NCBI GenBank assembly: GCA_015064355.1
Contig: SVSJ01000018.1
Location: 1-51,120 of the forward strand
DNA: 51,120 nt
Direction: 5' to 3'
Origin: Oscillospiraceae bacterium
Lineage (GTDB): Bacteria > Bacillota > Clostridia > Oscillospirales > CAG-272
Under the pieces are notes generated by a model. That model was not told the origin of the DNA and searched no databases. It saw only the letters and a list, made by a program, of their open reading frames with translations. Both the position numbers and the translations under genes were made by a program. This document shows positions 33,405-41,777 of this stretch, piece after piece (position 1 is the stretch's first letter; every line of letters starts with the position of its first letter).

Positions 33405-33902
33405 ATGAAAAAACCTATGACAACAGTTCCTTTTAAGGGAACACCCGAGCAGCAGGCAAAGCTTGACGCTGTAATTGCTGCTAACAAGGATAAGCCCGGT
33501 GCGCTTATGCCGATTCTTCAGCAGGCTCAGGATATCTACGGATACCTTCCCTCAGAAGTTCAGCACTATATCGCTGGCGCGCTTGACATTCCTTTCTCCG
33601 AAGTATACGGCGTTGTAACCTTCTACGCACAGTTCCTTCTCAATCCCAAGGGAGAACATCCTGTTGCAGTATGTCTCGGTACAGCTTGCTACGTAAAGGG
33701 TTCCGGTCTCCTTATGGATAAGCTGGAAACACTTCTCGGCATCAAGAACGGCGGTATCACAGAAGACCTTAAGTTCAGCCTTGAAGCTACACGTTGCATC
33801 GGTGCTTGCGGTCTTGCTCCCGTTCTTACAATCGGTGAGGACGTATACGGCAGACTTGAACCCAATATGCTCGAAGGCATTCTTGCAAAGTATAAGAACT
33901 AA
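33405..33902 (+). CDS. NuoE-like thioredoxin-fold [2Fe-2S] subunit (NAD(P)H oxidoreductase subunit E)
   Basis: Electron-transfer subunit related to NuoE/HydC. In 165 residues, an N-terminal helical bundle (ALMPILQQAQDIYGYLP) is followed by a thioredoxin-like domain with [2Fe-2S] ligands Cys90, Cys95, Cys131 and Cys135 (CLGTAC; CIGAC). Length matches NuoE (about 160). It may be the HydC partner of HydA/HydB encoded 4-8 kb downstream, or serve the sensory hydrogenase next to it. AGGAGG lies about 7 nt before the ATG. Confidence 0.93.
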   Translation: MKKPMTTVPFKGTPEQQAKLDAVIAANKDKPGALMPILQQAQDIYGYLPSEVQHYIAGALDIPFSEVYGVVTFYAQFLLNPKGEHPVAVCLGTACYVKGSGLLMDKLETLLGIKNGGITEDLKFSLEATRCIGACGLAPVLTIGEDVYGRLEPNMLEGILAKYKN

Positions 33903-33961
33903 GTCGAACCTACGATTTAAGAAAATTTGCAAATCAACTGCTTGAAGCAGAGGTAGTAATT

Positions 33962-34315
33962 ATGAAAATCAGTGAAATAAAAGATCTACTTGACGCAGAA
34001 GTGATGTGCGGCGAAGAAGCCCTCGATCACGAGGTTTATTCAGCTTGCTGCAGCGACATGATGAGCGACGTTCTTGCATTTGTAAAGGATCAGGGCGTGC
34101 TCCTTACAGGACTTGTTAACTCACAGGTTATCAGAACCGCGAACATGATGGATATGGTCTGCGTAGTCTTTGTCAGAAATAAGGTTCCCACTGAAGATAT
34201 GATCGAGCTGGCTCGCGAATGCGGAATCGTGGTAATGCGTTCTCCTCATCGCGCGTATGACGGCTGCGGCATTCTTTATTCCGAAGGTCTTGGCAGAGGT
34301 GACATGAATGTCTGA
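33962..34315 (+). CDS. DRTGG-domain protein
   Basis: A 117-residue single-domain protein with the DRTGG-like pattern: a short helix, a Cys pair in SACCSDMMSDVLAF, LLTGLVNSQVIRTANMMDM, VCVVFVRNK, and a C-terminal GIVVMRSPHRAYDGCGILYSEG. DRTGG domains are found with CBS domains and in phosphotransacetylase, probably as ligand-binding modules; the ligand is unknown. It lies next to hydrogenase-linked kinase-like genes in many Clostridia. Its end overlaps the next start by 8 nt, so translation is probably coupled. Confidence 0.8.
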   Translation: MKISEIKDLLDAEVMCGEEALDHEVYSACCSDMMSDVLAFVKDQGVLLTGLVNSQVIRTANMMDMVCVVFVRNKVPTEDMIELARECGIVVMRSPHRAYDGCGILYSEGLGRGDMNV

Positions 34316-34730
34316 GACCATTAAATTTCACTTTGACGTAGACGGTCAGGACTTTTCCTCAGCTGGTGAAGCTTCAGTTGTCGTAAAGAAAAAATTACGT
34401 CAGCTTGGATTCCCGCCGGATGTTATCCGTAAAGTGTCCATCGCGATGTACGAAGGGGAGATAAACATGGTAATTCACGCAAACGGCGGCACTGCTGACG
34501 TGTGGGTGGATGAAGATGATATCACCATCGTGCTTACCGACCATGGCCCGGGCATCCCGAATCTTGAACTTGCAATGCAGGAAGGTTACTCCACAGCTCG
34601 TGAAAATATCAGAGCGCTGGGATTCGGCGCAGGTATGGGTCTGCCGAATATGAAAAAATACAGCGACCATATGGATATCGAAACCGAGATCGGAGTTGGA
34701 ACAACCATCACAATGAAGGTGAACCTCTGA
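34308..34730 (+). CDS. Anti-sigma/RsbT-like HATPase serine kinase-type protein
   Basis: A 140-residue GHKL-fold ATP-binding protein. Visible boxes: N box in MYEGEINMVIHANGG near residue 47; G1 DHGPGIP near 77; G2 GFGAGMGLPNMKK near 105. The plan and size match RsbW/RsbT/SpoIIAB-type protein kinases, which control sigma factors by partner switching. No anti-anti-sigma (STAS) partner is in the window. It overlaps the DRTGG gene by 8 nt. By context it may relay a signal from the sensory hydrogenase encoded next. Confidence 0.88.
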   Translation: MSETIKFHFDVDGQDFSSAGEASVVVKKKLRQLGFPPDVIRKVSIAMYEGEINMVIHANGGTADVWVDEDDITIVLTDHGPGIPNLELAMQEGYSTARENIRALGFGAGMGLPNMKKYSDHMDIETEIGVGTTITMKVNL

Positions 34731-34770
34731 CACGCTTACGCATTACAGCTAAGAAAGGCATGCATAAGCT

Positions 34771-36117
34771 ATGAAAAACTATAAGCATTCGGTATCTCTG
34801 GATGTGAGCAAATGTAAGGGATGTACCACTTGCCTAAAGAGGTGCCCTACAGAGGCTATCCGCATCAGAGACGGCCGCGCAGTCATTAGCTCAGATAGGT
34901 GCATCGACTGCGGTGAATGTATTAAAGTGTGCCCGTACAAAGCTAAAAAAGCCACACATGATGACCTATCGTGCATCAGCAATTACAAATACAAGGTGGC
35001 GCTTCCCGCACCGTCGCTCTACGGTCAGTTCGACAATATGGACAATATCGGTTACATAATTCGCGGACTTCTTGACCTGGGATTTGACGACGTGTTCGAG
35101 GTTGCTTGCGCTGCCGAGCTCGTTACTGCGTACACAAGGTTGTACGTAAAACGAAAGGACGTAAAGAAGCCGGTTATCAGCTCTGCTTGTCCTGCTATCT
35201 CAAGAATGATCAGTATGAATTATCCAATGCTTTGCGAAAATATCATGCCGATCCTTCCCCCTGTAGATATTGCGGCTCATCTCGCAAGAGAAAAGGCAAA
35301 GGCTGAACATCCGGAATTGACCGACGAGGACATCGGGATTATCTTCATCTCGCCTTGCCCTGCAAAGGTCAGTTACGTTAAAAACGATTTTGCAGGAGAT
35401 CGAAACTACATTGACGCAACTATTTCGGTTCGCGACGTGTACTTCGCTCTGCTTGACGTTATGAAGAAGCATGAAGAAGAGCCATACGAAGAAACTGAAT
35501 CCGGAGTTATCGGAATCGGTTGGGCAAGTACGGGCGGCGAATCAAGTGCTATCTTCAATGAACGGTATCTTGCGGCAGACGGAATCGAAAACTGCATCCG
35601 CGTACTCGACCAGATCGACAACGAGGATATTACCAGTCTTGACTTCGTTGAGCTGAACGCTTGCAACGGCGGTTGCGTTGGCGGGGCTATGGCGGTTGCA
35701 AATCCGTACATTGCCCAGGCGAGACTGCAGACACTCAAAAGGTATCTGCCTGTTTCCCCCAACAGACCCGCAAGTGAATGGATACCTGATGAATTCTTCA
35801 ATGAAAACACTGTGGAATACAGCCCATATAACCTGCTTTCCGACGACCGTAAGACAGCCCGTCGAATGATGAGCGAGATCGAATCCATTGCGGAAAGTCT
35901 CCCCGGAATCGACTGCGGATCCTGCGGTGCTCCCACTTGCATGGCCTTTGCTGAGGACATTGTAAAGGGAGAGACCACGGCTGATGAATGTACGGTTATA
36001 CTGAAAATGCTGTTCCACGATCAGCTTGAAAAGTATAAAGATAAATCAATCCTTGATAAGCTCACTCCTATAGCACCGCAGGAAGGCGGAAATAACGACG
36101 GAGGTGATAACAAATGA
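34771..36117 (+). CDS. Sensory-type [FeFe]-hydrogenase-like protein (HydS-like)
   Basis: The 448 residues comprise two [4Fe-4S] ferredoxin motifs (Cys15/18/21/25 and Cys44/47/50/54), an H-cluster domain, and a C-terminal cluster motif (Cys382, Cys385, Cys390, Cys407) like the Fe-S domain of RnfB. H-cluster motifs are of the non-catalytic type: L1 SSACP at 137-141, with Ala where catalytic enzymes have the proton-transfer Cys; L2 SPCPAK at 194-199; L3 ELNACNGGC at 294-302, with Asn in place of Met. All four likely [4Fe-4S]H ligands are kept. It therefore probably senses H2 or redox state rather than making H2 fast. AAAGG lies 12 nt before the ATG. Confidence 0.88.
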   Translation: MKNYKHSVSLDVSKCKGCTTCLKRCPTEAIRIRDGRAVISSDRCIDCGECIKVCPYKAKKATHDDLSCISNYKYKVALPAPSLYGQFDNMDNIGYIIRGLLDLGFDDVFEVACAAELVTAYTRLYVKRKDVKKPVISSACPAISRMISMNYPMLCENIMPILPPVDIAAHLAREKAKAEHPELTDEDIGIIFISPCPAKVSYVKNDFAGDRNYIDATISVRDVYFALLDVMKKHEEEPYEETESGVIGIGWASTGGESSAIFNERYLAADGIENCIRVLDQIDNEDITSLDFVELNACNGGCVGGAMAVANPYIAQARLQTLKRYLPVSPNRPASEWIPDEFFNENTVEYSPYNLLSDDRKTARRMMSEIESIAESLPGIDCGSCGAPTCMAFAEDIVKGETTADECTVILKMLFHDQLEKYKDKSILDKLTPIAPQEGGNNDGGDNK

Positions 36118-36446
36118 CCGTTTCAGAACTGGCAAACAAACTGTCCTTGAAAACAGTGACAGGTAGCGTGACTGACGATAGATACGACGGAGTTTATGCC
36201 GGAGATCTTCTCAGCCGAGCAATGAGTCACGTTGAGGCGGGAAACCTGTGGATCACCATTATGTCCAACTCAAATGTTATCGCAGTTGCAAGCCTTACGG
36301 AATGTGCCGCTGTGATTCTGGCTGAAAGCGTAGAGCTTATGCCCGACGCACTTTCTGCCGCAGAGGAGAACGGAATTCTGGTTCTGTCCTCGGATATGAC
36401 CGTCTATGAGCTTTGCGTAAAGATCGGCGAGTTTGACCATGAATAA
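36114..36446 (+). CDS. DRTGG-domain protein (second copy)
   Basis: A 110-residue protein of the same class as the one at 33962, with low direct identity. Features: DDRYDGVYAGDLLSRAMSHV, NLWITIMSNSNVIAVASLTECAAVILAE, and a C-terminal NGILVLSSDMTVYELC. Its ATG overlaps the stop of the sensory hydrogenase gene (ATGA, 4 nt), and its end overlaps the PHP gene by 8 nt. This points to coupled translation and a shared complex or pathway. Ligand unknown. Confidence 0.78.
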   Translation: MTVSELANKLSLKTVTGSVTDDRYDGVYAGDLLSRAMSHVEAGNLWITIMSNSNVIAVASLTECAAVILAESVELMPDALSAAEENGILVLSSDMTVYELCVKIGEFDHE

Positions 36447-37197
36447 GTATTTCTGCGATCTACACATTCACTCGTGCCTCTCTCCCTGCGGAGATGATGA
36501 CATGACTCCTGCCAACATCGCAGGAATGGCAAACCTTAACGGACTTAACATAGTCGCGCTGACCGACCACAATACATCGAAAAACTGCCCGGCATTCTTC
36601 AAGGCTGCAAAAGCGCACGGCCTCATTCCCGTTGCGGGTATGGAGCTGACCACGTCGGAGGATATCCACGTTGTGTGCCTGTTCAGAGAACTTGAGGACG
36701 CAATGGAGTTTGACAAGTTTGTGGAGGAGAGAAGATTCAGATTCCCCAACGATCCCGAAATTTTCGGTCACCAGCAAATCATGGATGAAACCGACAATGT
36801 TCTCGGCGAGGAACCAGACCTTCTTATAAACGCGGCAAACATTTCCCTGGAAGAAGCATTTGAAGAAGTTTTACGCCGTGGCGGCGTGGCGTATCCTGCT
36901 CATATCGACAGACCGTCGAATGGGGTCATCGCAATTCTCGGTACATTCCCGGTGGAGCCTTTGTTTACAGCCTACGAGCTGAACGACGGAATCCACAACG
37001 AGGAATATCGCGAGAGATTTCCGATGATACAGCCCCTGGCACATGCGGTATCTTCAGACGCCCACTACCTTTGGGATATATCAGACGCAAAGTTTTCCCT
37101 TGAGCTTGACGACGAACCGTATTCTTCCTCGAAGGTGCGGAACAGTCTGATAGACTACCTCCTCGGTAAAACCAAAGGGGGAGCAAATAATGGATGA
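36439..37197 (+). CDS. PHP-domain phosphoesterase-like protein
   Basis: A 252-residue metal-dependent PHP protein. Metal-binding motifs in order: DLHIHS with His9 and His11, LTDHNTS near 41, GMELTT near 67, a His in YPAHIDRPSNG near 152, and SSDAHYL near 195. Residue LSPCGDDD after the first motif is typical of the stand-alone group near hydrogenase genes. The in-frame TTG at 36433 is rejected in favour of the ATG at 36439, which overlaps the DRTGG stop. The substrate (a phosphoester, perhaps a nucleotide) is unknown. It overlaps the next gene by 8 nt. Confidence 0.88.
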   Translation: MNKYFCDLHIHSCLSPCGDDDMTPANIAGMANLNGLNIVALTDHNTSKNCPAFFKAAKAHGLIPVAGMELTTSEDIHVVCLFRELEDAMEFDKFVEERRFRFPNDPEIFGHQQIMDETDNVLGEEPDLLINAANISLEEAFEEVLRRGGVAYPAHIDRPSNGVIAILGTFPVEPLFTAYELNDGIHNEEYRERFPMIQPLAHAVSSDAHYLWDISDAKFSLELDDEPYSSSKVRNSLIDYLLGKTKGGANNG

Positions 37198-37753
37198 GCT
37201 GTCATTATACGTACTTGATATTACAATGAATTCGGTCAGAGCTGGAGCTGATGAGATAGAGATAACCCTCCGCGAAGACGGAGAGTGGCTTGACTTCTCA
37301 GTACAGGACAACGGCTGCGGAATGACTGAAGAACAAGTAAAAAAACTGGGTAACCCATTCTTCACCACGCGAAAGACTCGCAAGGTGGGGCTGGGAATAC
37401 CGTTTCTTACAATGCTTGCCGAGATGACGGGAGGATACGTAAAGATCCACTCGGTTCACGAATCGGTAAGCGAAGACCACGGCACGAAAACCGAAGCGAG
37501 ATTTGGCAAGAACCACATCGACTTTATTCCTCTCGGGGATATGATCGAAACGGTTAAGACCTTGATCCAAGGCTCGCCTGAGGTGAACTTCACCTACACT
37601 CACGAAACAGAGCAGGGTAAGGTTGAGCTTTCGTGCGCGGCACTTCGGGAGATTCTCGGCGAGGATATATCCCTTGCTGAGCCTGACATCCTCGGCTGGA
37701 TCGGCGCATACCTCAGCGAACAGTACGAAGAAATGGAAAAAGCTTCCGAATAA
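37190..37753 (+). CDS. HATPase (histidine-kinase-like ATP-binding) protein
   Basis: A 187-residue GHKL ATPase: N box LDITMNSVRAGADEIEI near residue 9, G1 VQDNGCGM near 39, F-box NPFFTTRKTRKVGLGIPFL near 56. A C-terminal extension of about 85 residues has no recognised domain. It lacks a sensor, membrane or dimerisation/His-phosphoacceptor domain, so it is a stand-alone catalytic module. It overlaps the PHP gene by 8 nt. With the protein at 34308 it makes two kinase-like ATPases in one hydrogenase cluster. Confidence 0.85.
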   Translation: MDELSLYVLDITMNSVRAGADEIEITLREDGEWLDFSVQDNGCGMTEEQVKKLGNPFFTTRKTRKVGLGIPFLTMLAEMTGGYVKIHSVHESVSEDHGTKTEARFGKNHIDFIPLGDMIETVKTLIQGSPEVNFTYTHETEQGKVELSCAALREILGEDISLAEPDILGWIGAYLSEQYEEMEKASE

Positions 37754-37795
37754 ACAAGTTTATTAAATTTTTAGTTATAGAAAGGAATCCCACTT

Positions 37796-38167
37796 ATGAA
37801 GTCACTTGAGGAACTTATGGCGATAAAAGCCAAGATGCAGGACAAGGTATCTGTCCGCACCTCCAGCGGAGATATCCGCGTTGTAGTTGGTATGGCAACC
37901 TGTGGTATCGCAGCAGGCGCACGCCCCGTACTTAACGCTTTCGTTGAAGGCGTATCCGAGGCAGGCCTTACCGATAAGGTACAGGTTACACAGACCGGTT
38001 GCATCGGCATTTGCCAGTACGAACCCGTTGTAGAGGTTTACGAAAAGGACAAGGAAAAGGTAACATACGTTAAGATGACTGCTGAAAAGGCAAAGGAAGT
38101 TGTTGAAAAGCACATCAAGGGCGGCAACATCGTTACAGAATACACAATCGGCGCATCCCAGATCTAA
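37796..38167 (+). CDS. [2Fe-2S] ferredoxin-fold subunit with three cysteines
   Basis: A 123-residue thioredoxin-like ferredoxin, related to the C-terminal half of NuoE and to the N terminus of HydB. It has Cys36 in MATCGIAAGA and Cys69/Cys73 in TGCIGICQ. The position of the fourth usual ligand (five after the first Cys) is Gly41, and these three are the only Cys residues in the protein. Cluster binding would need another ligand or a partner. GAAAGGA lies about 9 nt before the ATG. It opens the structural hydrogenase block, 21 nt before hydB. Confidence 0.85.
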   Translation: MKSLEELMAIKAKMQDKVSVRTSSGDIRVVVGMATCGIAAGARPVLNAFVEGVSEAGLTDKVQVTQTGCIGICQYEPVVEVYEKDKEKVTYVKMTAEKAKEVVEKHIKGGNIVTEYTIGASQI

Positions 38168-38188
38168 ATATTAGGAGGAAAAACAATT

Positions 38189-39988
38189 ATGATTCGTTCA
38201 CATGTACTCGTGTGCGGCGGTACCGGTTGTACATCTTCCGGCAGCCGTGCCATCAGTGAAAAGCTCGCTGAAGAGCTTAAGATTAAGGGTCTGGATGAAG
38301 AAGTAAAGATCGTACAGACAGGTTGTTTCGGTCTTTGCGCACTCGGTCCGATCATGATCATCTATCCCGAAGGAACCTTCTACAGCATGGTTACCCCCGA
38401 GGATATTCCCGAAATCGTTGAAGAGCACCTTCTCAAGGGTCGTATCGTAGAACGTCTTGTTTACAACGATTCCGCTGAAGCAAAAACAGAAGACGCTCCC
38501 GCAGGTTCTCTCTCCGATACTCAGTTCTACAAGAAGCAGAAGAGAGTTGCTCTCCGTAACTGCGGTGTTATCAACCCTGAAGTTATCGACGAATATATCG
38601 CAATGGACGGTTACTTCGCACTTGCAAAGGTACTGAAGGAAATGACTCCCGACGACGTTATCAAGACCATTCTTGATTCCGGTCTCCGCGGACGCGGCGG
38701 TGGTGGATTCCCCACAGGTCGTAAGTGGATGTTCGCTAAGGCTTCCGTTTCCGATAAGAAGTACGTTGTATGTAACGCCGACGAAGGTGACCCGGGCGCA
38801 TTCATGGACCGTTCCGTTCTTGAAGGTGACCCTCATGCAGTAATCGAAGCTATGGCTATCGCAGGCTACGCTATCGGTGCTGACGAAGGTTGGGTTTACG
38901 TTCGTGCAGAATACCCTATCGCTGTAAGACGTCTCCAGATCGCTATCGACCAGGCTCGTGAATACGGTCTCCTCGGTAAGAACATCTTTGGTACAGACTT
39001 CAACTTCGATATTCACATCAGACTTGGTGCAGGCGCATTCGTATGCGGTGAAGAAACAGCTCTCCTTACCTCCGTTGAAGGTAACCGCGGTGAGCCTCGT
39101 CCCCGTCCTCCGTTCCCTGCAGTTAAGGGTCTCTGGGAAAAGCCCACTATCGTAAATAACGTTGAAACATACGCTAATATCGCTCAGATCATTCTGAATG
39201 GTTCCGATTGGTTCAGATCCTTCGGTACAGAAGGATCTACCGGTACAAAGGTATTCGCTCTCGGCGGTAAGATCAAGAACACCGGTCTTGTTGAAATCCC
39301 CATGGGTACAACACTCCGCGAAGTTATCGAAGAAATCGGTGGCGGCGTTCCTAACGGCAAGAAGTTCAAGGCAGCTCAGACCGGTGGTCCTTCCGGTGGA
39401 TGTCTCCCTGCAGAGCTTATCGACACACCTATCGACTTCGACACACTCGTTAAGGCCGGATCCATGATGGGTTCCGGTGGTCTTATCGTAATGGACGAAG
39501 ACACATGTATGGTTGACATCGCTAAGTTCTTCCTTGAATTCACAGTTGATGAATCTTGCGGTAAGTGCTCTCCCTGCCGTGTTGGTACTGTAAGACTTCT
39601 CGAGATCCTCGAAAAGATCACAAGCGGTAACGGCGAAATGGAAGACCTTGATAAGCTTGAAGAGCTTGCAAACTACATCAAGTCTGCATCTCTCTGTGCT
39701 CTCGGTCAGACAGCTCCTAACCCGATTCTCTCTACACTCCACTTCTTCCGTGACGAATATATCGCACACATCGTTGATAAGAAGTGTCCCGCAGGCGTAT
39801 GTAAGCAGCTTCTCTCCTACAACATTGACGCTGACAAGTGTAAGGGCTGTACTCTCTGCGCAAGAAAGTGTCCCGCAGGCGCAATCGTTGGTAAGGTTAA
39901 GGAAGTTCACGTTATCGACAACCAGAAGTGCGTGAAGTGCGGCGCTTGTATCGAAACATGTAAGTTCGGTGCAATCTATAAGAAATAA
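38189..39988 (+). CDS. hydB: NADH-binding flavoprotein subunit of the [FeFe] hydrogenase (HydB/NuoF-like)
   Basis: The 599 residues carry: an N-terminal [2Fe-2S] thioredoxin domain (Cys9, Cys14, then TGCFGLC); the NuoF core with NADH motif GLRGRGGGGFPTG from about 165; FMN motif NADEGDPGAFMD; GAGAFVCGEETALL; a [4Fe-4S] motif ESCGKCSPCRVGT; and a C-terminal pair of [4Fe-4S] ferredoxin motifs (CKGCTLCARKCP, CVKCGACIETC). This is the HydB type of multimeric hydrogenases that exchange electrons with NAD(H). AGGAGG precedes the ATG. Codon use is as biased as in rpsB and tsf, so expression is probably very high. Confidence 0.96.
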   Translation: MIRSHVLVCGGTGCTSSGSRAISEKLAEELKIKGLDEEVKIVQTGCFGLCALGPIMIIYPEGTFYSMVTPEDIPEIVEEHLLKGRIVERLVYNDSAEAKTEDAPAGSLSDTQFYKKQKRVALRNCGVINPEVIDEYIAMDGYFALAKVLKEMTPDDVIKTILDSGLRGRGGGGFPTGRKWMFAKASVSDKKYVVCNADEGDPGAFMDRSVLEGDPHAVIEAMAIAGYAIGADEGWVYVRAEYPIAVRRLQIAIDQAREYGLLGKNIFGTDFNFDIHIRLGAGAFVCGEETALLTSVEGNRGEPRPRPPFPAVKGLWEKPTIVNNVETYANIAQIILNGSDWFRSFGTEGSTGTKVFALGGKIKNTGLVEIPMGTTLREVIEEIGGGVPNGKKFKAAQTGGPSGGCLPAELIDTPIDFDTLVKAGSMMGSGGLIVMDEDTCMVDIAKFFLEFTVDESCGKCSPCRVGTVRLLEILEKITSGNGEMEDLDKLEELANYIKSASLCALGQTAPNPILSTLHFFRDEYIAHIVDKKCPAGVCKQLLSYNIDADKCKGCTLCARKCPAGAIVGKVKEVHVIDNQKCVKCGACIETCKFGAIYKK

Positions 39989-40011
39989 TTGAAAGGGTCG
40001 GTATAATACAT

Positions 40012-41754
40012 ATGGATATGGTAAATGTAAAAATAAATGGTGCTGAGTATTCCGTACCTGCAGGTGTTACCGTACTTGAAGCTTGCAAATACGCGAATAT
40101 CGACATCCCCACTCTCTGCTACCTCAAGGACATCAACGAGATCGGCGCTTGCCGTCTCTGCCTTGTAGAAGTTAAGGGCGCACGTGGCCTCGTTGCTTCC
40201 TGCGTATATCCCGTTAACGACGGTATGGAAATCGAAACCAATACCCCCAAGATCAGAGCTATCAGAAAGACAAACCTTGAGCTCATCCTTTCCGCTCACG
40301 AGAAGAAGTGTCTCTCCTGCATCCGTTCCACAAGCTGCGAACTCCAGAAGCTCGCTCAGGAATACAAGTGTGACGAGGACAAGTTCTGCTACTCCGAAAA
40401 GAAGGCTCTTGAGCCCATCGACAAGTCTTCCGTTTCTATCATTCGTGACAACAACAAGTGTATCCTTTGCCGTCGTTGCGTTGCAGCTTGTGAAAATCAG
40501 GCAATCGGCGCTATCGGCATCGTAAACCGTGGCTTTGACTCCAAGGTTGCTCCCGCATTTGAAGTTGCTCTCGCTGATACAACTTGTATCAACTGTGGTC
40601 AGTGCGTTGTTGCTTGTCCTGTTGGCGCTCTTTACGAAAAGGACGACACACAGCAGATCCTCGACGCTATCGCAGATCCCACAAAGCACGTTGCTATCTG
40701 CTGCGCTCCCTCTGTTCGTGCTACAATCGGTGAATGCTTCGGCTATGAACCCGGCACAGACGTTGAAGGCCAGATGGTTGCTGCTCTCAAGAAGCTCGGC
40801 TTCGACGGCGTATATGACATGAACTTCACAGCTGACCTTACCATTATGGAAGAAGCTACAGAGTTCCTCGGCAGAGTAAAGAACGGTGGCGTTCTTCCTA
40901 TGATCACATCTTGCTCTCCCGGATGGGTTAAGTACTGCGAACATTACTTCCCTGAAATGACTGCAAACCTTTCTACTTGCAAGTCTCCTCAGCAGATGTT
41001 CGGTGCTATCTACAAGACATACTTCGCTGAAAAGATGGGTCTCGACCCCAAGAATATCGTATTCGTTTCCGCTATTCCTTGTACAGCTAAGAAGTTCGAA
41101 GTTGGCAGAGACGGTCAGGACGTTAACGGTGCTCCCGGCGTAGACATCGCTGTTACAACTCGTGAGCTTGGCAGAATGATCGAACAGGCAGGTATCGACT
41201 TCAAGTCTCTTGCTGACGAAAAGTTTGACCAGCCTATCGACGTTGGTACAGGCGCCGGCGCTATCTTCGGTGCTACCGGTGGTGTTATGGAGGCTGCTCT
41301 CCGTACAGCTGCTGAAGTTATTGAAGGCAAGCCTCTTGAAAAGGTTGAATTTGACGACGTTCGCGGTACAGAAGGCATGAAGTTCGCTTCTTACAAGCTC
41401 GGCGACATCGACCTCAAGGTTGCTGTTGTTTCCGGTACTGCTAATGCTGAAAAGCTCCTCAAGGGCGTTCAGGACGGTACATACGACGTTCAGTTCATCG
41501 AGGTTATGGCTTGTCCCGGCGGATGCGTAAACGGTGGTGGTCAGCCCACACAGCCTGCATCTGTTCGTAACTCTGTTGACCTCAAGGCTCTTCGTGCATC
41601 TGTTCTCTACAAGGCAGACGCTGAAAAGCTTGAATTCAGAAAGTCTCACGAAAACCCGATCGTTAAGAAGGTTTATGAAGAATTCCTCGGCGAACCCAAC
41701 TCTCACAAGGCTCACGAGCTTCTCCATACTCACTACGTAAAGCGCGGTAAGTAA
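40012..41754 (+). CDS. hydA: [FeFe]-hydrogenase catalytic subunit HydA
   Basis: Reduces protons to H2 in the cytoplasm. The 580 residues carry: an N-terminal plant-type [2Fe-2S] domain (Cys36, Cys47, Cys50, Cys64); a His-Cys3 [4Fe-4S] segment HEKKCLSC; two [4Fe-4S] motifs (CILCRRCVAAC, CINCGQCVVAC); the H-cluster domain with L1 TSCSPGW at 299-305, L2 IPCTAKKFE from 355 and L3 EVMACPGGCVNGGGQP from 497; and a C-terminal small-subunit-like tail. With HydB and a NuoE-like subunit this predicts a NADH/ferredoxin-linked, possibly electron-bifurcating enzyme. The maturases HydE, HydF and HydG are not in the window. Codon bias is strong. Confidence 0.97.
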   Translation: MDMVNVKINGAEYSVPAGVTVLEACKYANIDIPTLCYLKDINEIGACRLCLVEVKGARGLVASCVYPVNDGMEIETNTPKIRAIRKTNLELILSAHEKKCLSCIRSTSCELQKLAQEYKCDEDKFCYSEKKALEPIDKSSVSIIRDNNKCILCRRCVAACENQAIGAIGIVNRGFDSKVAPAFEVALADTTCINCGQCVVACPVGALYEKDDTQQILDAIADPTKHVAICCAPSVRATIGECFGYEPGTDVEGQMVAALKKLGFDGVYDMNFTADLTIMEEATEFLGRVKNGGVLPMITSCSPGWVKYCEHYFPEMTANLSTCKSPQQMFGAIYKTYFAEKMGLDPKNIVFVSAIPCTAKKFEVGRDGQDVNGAPGVDIAVTTRELGRMIEQAGIDFKSLADEKFDQPIDVGTGAGAIFGATGGVMEAALRTAAEVIEGKPLEKVEFDDVRGTEGMKFASYKLGDIDLKVAVVSGTANAEKLLKGVQDGTYDVQFIEVMACPGGCVNGGGQPTQPASVRNSVDLKALRASVLYKADAEKLEFRKSHENPIVKKVYEEFLGEPNSHKAHELLHTHYVKRGK

Positions 41755-41777
41755 GATAATTTTAACTGAATAATATA

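Noticed and set aside
38198-39910. 570-codon open frame on the minus strand opposite hydB
   Set aside because: Mirror of strong codon bias in hydB; the product is Cys/Thr/Val-rich without any domain, and there is no ribosome binding site logic.
39976-41733. 585-codon open frame on the minus strand opposite hydA
   Set aside because: Same effect of hydA codon bias; the HydA frame has all functional motifs.
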